Position numbers and translations under genes: made by a program. This document shows positions 44,598 to 54,400 of a stretch of 56,377 nt of DNA, in pieces. Positions within the stretch are counted from its first letter, which is position 1. Each line of letters opens with the position of its first letter. The DNA comes from Geobacteraceae bacterium (lineage in GTDB: Bacteria; Desulfobacterota; Desulfuromonadia; Geobacterales; Pseudopelobacteraceae): assembly GCA_016720395.1 (NCBI GenBank), contig JADKKR010000011.1, positions 1-56,377 on the forward strand, in the 5' to 3' direction. The notes under the pieces are model-generated. The model did not search any database. It was not told the DNA's origin and saw nothing but the letters and a program-made list of their open reading frames with translations.

Positions 44598-45322
44598 AAC
44601 GTAACAAGTTTATTTTCAAAACGGCAGTGCTGTTGTTCGCAATCATTACACTTGTGGCACTGCCGTCATACTCTGAAGCCGGTGCGCGCCAGCGAGGCAG
44701 GACAACAGCCCCTTCCACCATGGGTGTCAACGGTGGGGCCGGTTTCATGGGCGTCCTCAAGGCCGATGGTTCGCTCTGGTCCAGTGGCTATAACGCCTAC
44801 GGCCAGCTGGGTAACGGGACAATCACCATGAACGGTGTCCCTCTCAGGGCAGGAAGCGACAACGACTGGACGACTCTGTCTGTTGGCGGCGACCATATGG
44901 CCGGCATCAAGGCCGATGGTACGCTCTGGACCTGGGGGGCCAACCATACCGGCCAACTGGGTATTGGAACGGCTGAATTTACGAAAGAGAACCCTGTACA
45001 GATAACCAGCGCCGGCACCAGTTGGCGTTCCGTTGCAGCAGGGGGCTACAATGAAACTGCACACACCATAGCTCTTCGAGCCGATGGGACCGTCTGGGCC
45101 TGGGGTGATAACAGTAGCGGGCAGCTCGGCGACGGAACAACAACACAGCGCAGATCGCCGGTGCAGGTAACCGCCCTCGGCAGCGGCAATGTGGCGATCG
45201 CCGCCGGCACCTATCATTCCATGGCCATAAAATCGGACGGCACCCTCTGGGCCTGGGGCTCGAATGCCAACGGCCAGCTGGGCATCGGCAACACCAGCAA
45301 CGCAAGCACCCGGTACAGCTAA
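44594..45322 (+). CDS. N-terminal fragment of the RCC1 giant protein
   Basis: 242 aa before a stop: signal peptide (MKRNKFIFKTAVLLFAIITL, then VALPSYSEAG) and the first four RCC1 blades (xSDGTLWAWGxNxxGQLGxGT). A C-homopolymer at 45308-45311 (ACCCGG) appears one base short. Adding one C gives NASTPVQLNLNILENFE in frame with the following 3.5-kb-residue reading. It is therefore one gene of about 3,760 aa (44594-55872), split by a real frameshift, a phase-variable tract or a sequencing error. Confidence 0.8.
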   Translation: MKRNKFIFKTAVLLFAIITLVALPSYSEAGARQRGRTTAPSTMGVNGGAGFMGVLKADGSLWSSGYNAYGQLGNGTITMNGVPLRAGSDNDWTTLSVGGDHMAGIKADGTLWTWGANHTGQLGIGTAEFTKENPVQITSAGTSWRSVAAGGYNETAHTIALRADGTVWAWGDNSSGQLGDGTTTQRRSPVQVTALGSGNVAIAAGTYHSMAIKSDGTLWAWGSNANGQLGIGNTSNASTRYS

Positions 45323-45447
45323 ATCTGAACATTCTCGAAAATTTTGAGACCGGCACACCCGCCAACCTGCCATGGCTCAACAGCGGCAACGCCTTCTGGA
45401 CAACAACCGGCACTATAGGTACGTTTTCTCCGATCAGCGGATCGTAC

Positions 45448-48400
45448 ATGGCCAAGGCGCCGACCATTACGGCCAACCAGAATGCATCAAAACAGCTGAC
45501 GCAGGATTGCCAGGCCGGCACGATCAGTTTCTGGTACTCTGTTGGTTCAGAACCCTGTTGTGACGGTCTCAGATTCTATATAGACGGGGCACAGCAAAGT
45601 TTCTTCAGAGGTGCCATAGGGTGGACGTCGGCAAGCTATGCAGTTGCAGCAGGTACACACACCTTCAGCTGGGAATATCACAAAGACGGAAGCGTCGACA
45701 CCGCTCCTGATACTGCCGTCATCGACCATATCACCATAACCCCGGTCAATCTGCATTCGTGGACATCCGTTTCCGCCGGAGCCAGCCATACCGTGGCAAT
45801 CAACGCCGACGGTACCCTCTGGGCCTGGGGCGACAACAGCAGCAATCAGCTGGGAGACGGAACCTCCACACAACGGACCAAACCGACCAGAATAACGGGT
45901 GCCGGCACTAACGTTGCCAGCGTATCCGCCGGATTCAACCACACCCTGGCAATCAAGAACAGCGGCGAACTGTGGGGATGGGGGGGTAACGGGACCGGCC
46001 AGCTCGGCTGCGGCACCGGTTGTTCCGCCACAACCGTTCCACAACGCATCGGGACCGGCAACGAATGGACCGAAGTGACAGCGGGACTGGGATCTTCACT
46101 GGGTGCCATGTCCGACGGCACAGTCTGGGCCTGGGGTGCCAACAACTACGGTCAATTGGGTGACGGCACCGTCACTGACCGTTCAGCTCCGGTCAAAATC
46201 CTCTGGAAAGGGGATTACTGGAAAGAAGTGGGCGGAGGTGTAACACATTCAGCGGCCCTCAAGGCAGACGGGACACTCTGGACCTGGGGCGGCAACGCCG
46301 AAGGACAGCTGGGCGACAAGTCAAACCAGGACAAACACCTGCCACAGAAAATCGGCGACAACCGCTGGGCCGGGCTGGGAATCGGCAACCACTCCTTGAC
46401 GGTCAAGTCTGACGGCACTCTCTGGGCCTGGGGCCCGGGCGCTAGCGGACAGTTGGGAATCGCAAGCACTATCAACAAAAACTATCCGGTAGCAGTGAGC
46501 GGCTCACCGTGGGCATCAGTCGCTGCAGGCACCTTTCACAGTGCCGGTCTGAAAGCAGACGGCTCGCTCTGGACCTGGGGTAATAATGGCAACGGCCAGT
46601 TGGGGTGCGGAGGCAGTTGCAGTGCCACCAATGCGCCGCAACAGATTTTAGCCGGCACAACCTGGCTATCGGCTGCAATCGGAGACTTTCATACCGCTGC
46701 CGTAAAATCAGACGGCACGCTCTGGGCCTGGGGCTATAACGGATACGGCAATCTGGGAGATGGGACCACCACCCAGAGTACATCCCCTGTGGCAATAACT
46801 ACTGCCGGAAATGACTGGCTGGCGGTTTCTGCCGGATATTTTCATACGACGGCCATCAAATCAAATGGCTCCCTCTGGACCTGGGGATCTAACGGCTATG
46901 GGCAGCTGGGACTTGGAAACACCTCACAACAGATAACCCCCCAACAGGTTCAGGCAGGCAGTACCTGGAAAGTTGTTTCGGCAGGCCACAACCACACCGC
47001 AGCCCTCAGAAGCGACGGCACACTGTGGGCCTGGGGCTATAACAGCAGCGGTCAACTGGGTAATGGAAACTTCACCCAGCAAACAACTCCCCAGCAAATC
47101 GGAACAGATGCTAACTGGGTCTCAGTATCAGCCGGTGATAACCACACCCTGGCAGTTAAGGCCGATGGCACGCTCTGGGCATGGGGCTATAACGCTAACG
47201 GCCAGATTGGTGACTGGAGCACGATCAGCAGGAACGTACCGATTTGGATAGATCCACAGTACACCTGGATCTCCGTGGGCACCGGTGTCAGCCATACACT
47301 TGCCGTCAAGGCGGACGGATCATTGTGGGGTTGGGGCAACAACGGCAGCGGAGAGCTGGGTAACGGAACCATTACAGATTCACTCATACCTAAGCAGATC
47401 GGCTATACCAGTGACTGGGAAGCTGTAGCAGCCGGCTGGAGCTACTCCATCGGCAAGAAGAATGATGGCACCCTGTGGGGCTGGGGCTATGGTTTTTACG
47501 GACAGCTGGGCGGAGGCCTGCCGTTTAATCAACTGACACCACAGCAGATTGGGACCGACACCTGGAAACACTTCACTGTTGGCTGGCAACACACCCTGGG
47601 CATCAAATCAGATGGCACCTTGTGGGCATGGGGGAGCAACGGCTACGGGAAACTGGGGAACCCCGGCGCCGCAGCAAAGCAGCTGGTACCGTTCGCAGTG
47701 CTCCCCGGCACGACCTGGGCCTCGGTATCGGCGGGATACAACCACACTCTCGGCATCAAAGACGACGGGACTCTCTGGGCCTGGGGGGACAACATCTATA
47801 ACCAGCTCGGCTGCGGAGCAGGCTGTTCCGTGCCGACTACAATTCCTCAACAGATCGGAACAGCAAACAACTGGCTAGCGGTGGCCGCCGGCAATAAACA
47901 TTCGCTCGGCATCACATCGGACGGCAGACTGTATGGCTGGGGAGACAATACATCGGGTCAGACCGGTCTTGGCTCCGGAATCATCGCATCAACGCCGACC
48001 CAGATAGGTTCTGCAACCAACTGGGTGTCCGTCGATACCATTGACAGTTATGCCCTGGCGGTGGATTCTGCCGGGAGATTGTACTCCTGGGGGGACAACT
48101 CAGCCGGTCAGCTTGGCAATGGGGGATACTCCACCGGCTATACACCCGTTCAGGTCGGAACAGGAACCGGCTGGACAAAGGTTTTCAGCAGCGGATTCGG
48201 CCATTCGGTGGCTGCCGATACCAGCGGCAGGCTTTACACATGGGGTGACAATGGATACGGCCAGCTAGGGAACGGTACTATAAATTCCCTGACGACGCCT
48301 GCCCGCGTGGCCCCCGCCCTGGCCGTAAACATTTCCGGCCTCGGCTTGGGAACGGTCACGGCTCAGGGGCTGTCATGCGCAGGACGTTCTTGCTCCGGCT

Positions 48401-51400
48401 CCTACGAATACGGCTCATCCATCGTGCTGACCGCCGCCGCCGACAGCAATTCCAGCTTTGCGGGCTGGTCCGGCTGCAGCAGTGTCTCCGGCAGCGACTG
48501 CACCGTAAATTTCTCAAAACTGTCCACAAGCGTCTACGCACTCTTCAACGACACATCGAAACCTACCGGCAGCATTACGATTGCTGCTGATTACACCAGC
48601 GGCATCACAAAATATACCAGGAACACCACCCTGTCCCTCACTCTGACTGCCAGTGATCCGGTCGGCGTGGTACAGATGCAGTTCAGCGAGAACGGCTCAA
48701 GCTGGACCACGGCGGAAGCATATTCAACATCCAAGCAGTACGCTATCGCGACACCCGTCGACAAGACCTACACCATCTGGGTACGTCTGATAGATGCAGC
48801 TGGTAATGATTCCATCATGACCATGAAAGACAGCATTGTTCTGAAACGTTCCGGGCCTTATAGCCCCTCTATTTCGATAACACCCAGCTTCACCAGCGGC
48901 GGCAACAAATACACAAAGACATCTCCCGTGACGCTCTCGCTTGGCGCCCAGGACGTCACCGGTGTGGCTGCCATGCAGTTCTGCACGGAAATCCCCACCA
49001 CTGCCGGTTCATGCAACGGCGGCAGCGCTGCCTGGTCATCACCGGAACCATATGTCACAAGCAAATTGTGGGCAATTCCAACTGAAGACGGCACTAAAAC
49101 AGTCTATGTGCGTTTCCGTGACAACATTGGCAACTGGTCTGCCACCGCCAATGACTCCATCATCTTCGATTCGAGCCTCCCGGGCGGATCCATCACCATA
49201 AACGACAATGCCCCGTATACGACCTCCGCGACTGCAGCGTTGACACTGGTCTGTTCTGACAATTCCATCGGCTGCACCCACATGCAGTTCAGTGCCGATG
49301 GCCTCAACTGGAGCACCCCGGAAGCTTTCAGCACACTGAGATCCGGCTACCAGCTTACCGACGGGCTCTCTGCGATGATTGGCTGGGGATATGATCAATA
49401 TGGCCAACTTGGAAGCGGAGCAACCAAGAATCTGAATGAATACCTGCCATCTGGATCGGGCTCAGAATGGGCTACATTCTCCACCGGCGGCAATCACACC
49501 CTGGCAGTACGCTCGGATGGAACTCTCTGGGCATGGGGCAGGAACAACTTCTGCCAGCTCGGCCTGGGTGCTGCGGTCCCTTGCGATGACATAAACGGCT
49601 ACCGGAGTGCCCCGAACCAGATTGGAACCGATTCCGACTGGATTGCCGTAACAGCAGGGTACCACCATTCACTGGCACTCAAGAACGACGGATCATTGTG
49701 GGCCTGGGGATATAACGGCGAAGGGCAGCTGGGGATCGACCGCAAAGAGAACCAGTACTCCCCGCAACCGGTGGCGGCAGGTAGCAGCTGGAGTTCCGTG
49801 AGCGCCGGCTTCAGCCACACCCTAGCCATCATGTCAGACGGCACCCTGTGGGCCTGGGGAGATGGTTCATACGGTCAATTGGGGCTTGGTTTCATTGAAC
49901 CGGGATACAAGGTGACAACACCTCAGCCACTCAAGGACGGCTTCAGCTGGAAAAAAATTGCCGCAGGGGCGTTCTTCAATCTGGCCATACGATCGGACAG
50001 CACGCTGTGGTCATGGGGATTCAACGATTTTGGTCAACTTGGGTCGGGCGACACGGGTACTCTAGCTGCTCCTGCATTGGCGGATGAAAATTTCTGGGAT
50101 TCGGTCGCAGCAGGTGCGGATCACAGCCTTGGCATCAAGACGAACGGTTCTCTCTGGACCTGGGGTAACAACGGTTCAGGCCAGCTCGGTTGCGGTGTTT
50201 CCTGCGACAAGAATGTACTGCGGCCGCAGGAGATATTAAGCGGTACGCTCTGGTCAGCAGTGACCGGCGGAAATTCTCATAGTGCCGGCATCAGGCAGGA
50301 CGGATCACTCTGGACCTGGGGTGACAACTACCTGGGACAATTGGGAAGCGGCGAGGGAGGCGCTCAGGCATCTCCTCTGGGAGTGGCATCGGGAACCCGC
50401 TTCAGCAAAGTGTCTTCAGGCAGCTCGTCCGATTTTACCGCCGCCTTCCCTGTCTCGGACACAAAATATGTTTTTGCAAAAGTCAAAAACAGCCTTGGCA
50501 CCTGGTCCACGGCAATGCTGGACAGCATCGTGCTGGATCAGAATCCACCGGGCGGCACGATCACGATCAACAGCGGAGCTGCCTTCACCAACGCCTTGAC
50601 GGTGAATCTTGGGCTGACCTGCAGTGACCAGACCAGCGGCTGCGCAAGTATGTGCATCAGTAACAGTGCCTCCTGCAGCTCATGGGAGACATTCAGCACC
50701 ACAAAAAACGACTGGCCCATCCCAGCCGGTGACGGGTTGAAAACAGTGCGGCTCTGGCTGCGCGATACCGCCGGCAACGAGACCCTTGCCGGCCAGCCCT
50801 ACACGGCTGCGATATTACTGGACGGGACCGGCCCTGCGGGTACGGTCGCCATCAATACGACCACCCCCGGCTTCGTCGGCAGCACCGATGTGGTCCTCAC
50901 CCTGACCTGCAGTGACGGGTCAGGAGGCAGCGGCTGTGCCCAGATGCAGTTCAGCAACAACGGTTCATCTTGGTCCACGCCAGCCCCTTTCACGGCCAGT
51001 GCCCCATGGAACCTGACCGGATATGGTGCTACAATGGGCGATGGGATTAACAGGAGAGTCTATGCCAGACTGCTCGACAGTCTGGGCAATCCGACAACGG
51101 TGCAATCGGCGACCTTCACTCTGGATACCGCCGCGCCCACCGGCTCCCTGACATTCAATGGATTAACCGGTTACTCGACTTCACCAAATATCATTCTCAA
51201 TCCGGTCTGCAGCGATGCCAACTGTTATCAGATGCAGTTCAGCAACGACGGCACCCAATGGACCGCTCCTGTTGCGATCTCATCGAGTTTCGCCTGGAAC
51301 CTGACCGATGCAGCCTATGGCGGCACATCAAGCGATGGTCAGAAGACAGTGTACGTGCAATTCCAGGACAGCACCGGCAGATGGTCCACTGGCTCGATCA

Positions 51401-54400
51401 ACAGATCGGTCCTCCTCGACCGTGTCATTCCAACCGGCACCATTGCCATCCAGGGAGGCGCCACACATACAAAAACAACCAGCGTGGACCTTGCACTCAC
51501 CTGCAGTGACGGCAACAACGGCAGCGGCTGCAGCCAGATGTGCATCAGCAACCAGAACCCCGCAATCACGACCTGTAGCGGCTGGATAGCCAACAACGGT
51601 TCATTCTCGGGATGGCTGCTACCACCCAATGATGGAGAAAAAATCGTATATGTTCTGTTCCGGGATGCCGCAGGGCTTGAAACAGGCGCCGCATCGGCCT
51701 ATACCGGCAGCATCATCCTCGACGGGACAGGCCCCACGGGGACCGTCAGCGTCAACACAACCACTCCGGGTTTCATTGGCAGCACCAACGTAGTCCTTAG
51801 CCTTGCCTGTAACGATGGGGCTGGCGGAAGTGGCTGCGCCCAGATGCAGTTCAGCAACAATGGATCAAATTGGTCAGCTGCGGTGCCATTCAACACCAGT
51901 GCGGCCTGGAGCCTGACCGGTTATGGCGCTGTCGCTGGAGACGGCACCAACAAGATCGTCCATGTTAAATTTACTGACACCGTCGGCAACCTGACCAGCA
52001 TCCAATCGGCGCCTTTCACACTGGACACCGCTGCTCCCGCCGGATCACTCACCTTTAACGGAACCGGCAGCTACACCACGGCCGCAAACGTCACCCTTAA
52101 CCCGGTCTGCAGCGACGCCAATTGTGCCCAGATGCAGTTCAGCAACGACGGTTCCCATTGGTCGTCCGCAGTCGCCTATGAATCAAGCTATGCCTGGGAT
52201 ATAACCAATGCCACATTCGGCGGAAATAACAACGACGGTGTCAAGACCGTCTACGCCCAGTTCCAGGACATGGCCGGCAGATGGTCAAGCGATGTCATCA
52301 GCAAGTCGGTGCTCCTTGACCGTGTTGCACCAGACGGATCGATCCTTATCAACAATTCAGCTGTCAACACGACCAGCGTCACGACAACGTTGACCCTCTC
52401 CTGCAGTGATGCCGCCAGCGGCTGCAACACTATGGAGTTTAAAAACGACAGCGGCGCCTGGTCGTCGCCCGAACCGTTCACCGTAACGAAGACCTGGCCG
52501 CTGGCATCGACCAACGGCACCAGGACTGTCAGCGTGCGTTTCACCGACAACGCCGGTCTGGCGAGCACCTACAGCAGCAGTATCTACCTGGACAACACCG
52601 CACCGACTACATCTGTCTCGTCGCCGGTCTCCACCCTCAACCTGCCGACCGCCACCGACGTCTATCTGTCATGCGACGACAGCAGCGGCATCGGCTGCGC
52701 GGCCACCTGGTACACTGTCGATGGCACCACCCCCACGGAGTCTTCGACTCCATACAGCGGAACGCCAATCAGGTTCAGTGGCATCACCAGCCCGGTCTCG
52801 CTCAAGTTTTTCTCGGTGGACACCCTCGGGAACAGGGAGGTCCCCAAGACTGTCAGTGTAACCTTCATTTCAGGTTTTACGACTCTGACATTAGATACAC
52901 CGCCGACACTGCTGCAGAACGGTCTGCTGGACGTCTCCGGCAAACTGACCCGCTATCCCGATTCGGTGGATGTTCCCAATAACGGTATGGATCTCACAGG
53001 GCTTCCGATCACACTGACAGTCACCGGCCCTGCCGGCAGTCCCTGCGTCGCCGGCTGCACTGTGACCGAGACCATCGACGCCCAGGGATTGCCCCACCCC
53101 ATCATCACCTACTCATCCCTCGGACACTACAAGGTCGAGCGCATCAACACGTTCACCTTCCCTGGCGTCTACACCCTCACGGCCCACTTCTCCGGCACCG
53201 GCCTGCATCAGGAGGCCGACTCGCCCACCGAATCACTGCTGGTCGGCGCTTCGGCCGGCTACGCCATCATCGTGGAGGGCAAGGTCAGCTCAAACGAAGG
53301 GCTCACCTCCCACAACAAGACCACCAACCGCATCTTTGCGACCCTCAAGGAACGTGGCTTCGAGGATGACAACATCATCTACTTCAACTACGGCTTCGGC
53401 ATGGTGCCCGGTGTCGACGGGCTGCCGGACAAGGCCGACATCCAGTACACCATCGAGACCTGGGCCATGGACCGCATGAACGGCGCCCCGGCGCCCCTGT
53501 ATGTGATATTCGTTGACCACGGCAACGACAGCATCTTCTATATCCATCCGGCGACCATCACGCCCACCGAACTGAACGGCTGGCTCGCGACCATGGAAGC
53601 TGGCCTGATCGATGCCGCCAGGCTCCAGAAACGCATCCTGATTCTGGGGGCCTGCTACTCCGGCAGCTTCCTGGACGGCCTCAAACAAGCACCGGTGGCG
53701 GCATCACCCGGACCACCTGTGGTCAAGGGTGATGCGGGCCGCATCGTTATTTCAAGTGCCGCAGCCAACGAGCAGTCCTACAAGGGACCCAACGAGCCGG
53801 ACGGTATCCGCAGCGGTGAATTCTTCATCGAGGAACTCTTCAAGTCGCTCAAGAGGGGGTCTTCTTTGAAAGCAGCCTTCGTCGATGCCGCCGCGCAGAC
53901 CCGCTCCTTCACCAGCCAGGGGGGCAACTCGGCCAATGCTCTCAACAGTTATAACGACAGTGCTGTCCAGCACCCGCTGCTGGACGACAACGGCGACGGC
54001 GTGGGCAGCAATTCGCTGGCCGACGGCATTGGCGACGGGGTTGAAGCAGCTGCTGTCTACCTGGGAATCGGTGTCACCAATGCATCTCTCGGTCCGGCTG
54101 ATATCAAGAACGTGACCGCCACCAGGTTCCTCAGCTTTACGGAGGAGCAGACGCTCCTGGAGGCCGAGGCCTACAGCAACTCGGCGGTCAGTTCGGCCTG
54201 GCTGGAGGTCAAGGCCCCCACCACCTTCCTGGAGGGCATTCCCGACAACACCGGACAGCTCGACCTGGTCATGCCGCGCTGGAACATGACCCTGAACGGC
54301 TCCAAATGGCAGGCCACCTACGGTTCCAACCTCTCCAAGCCGACGGAGAAGTTCGGCACCCCGGGCAAGTACGAGGTTTTCTACTTCACCAAGAGCAAGA

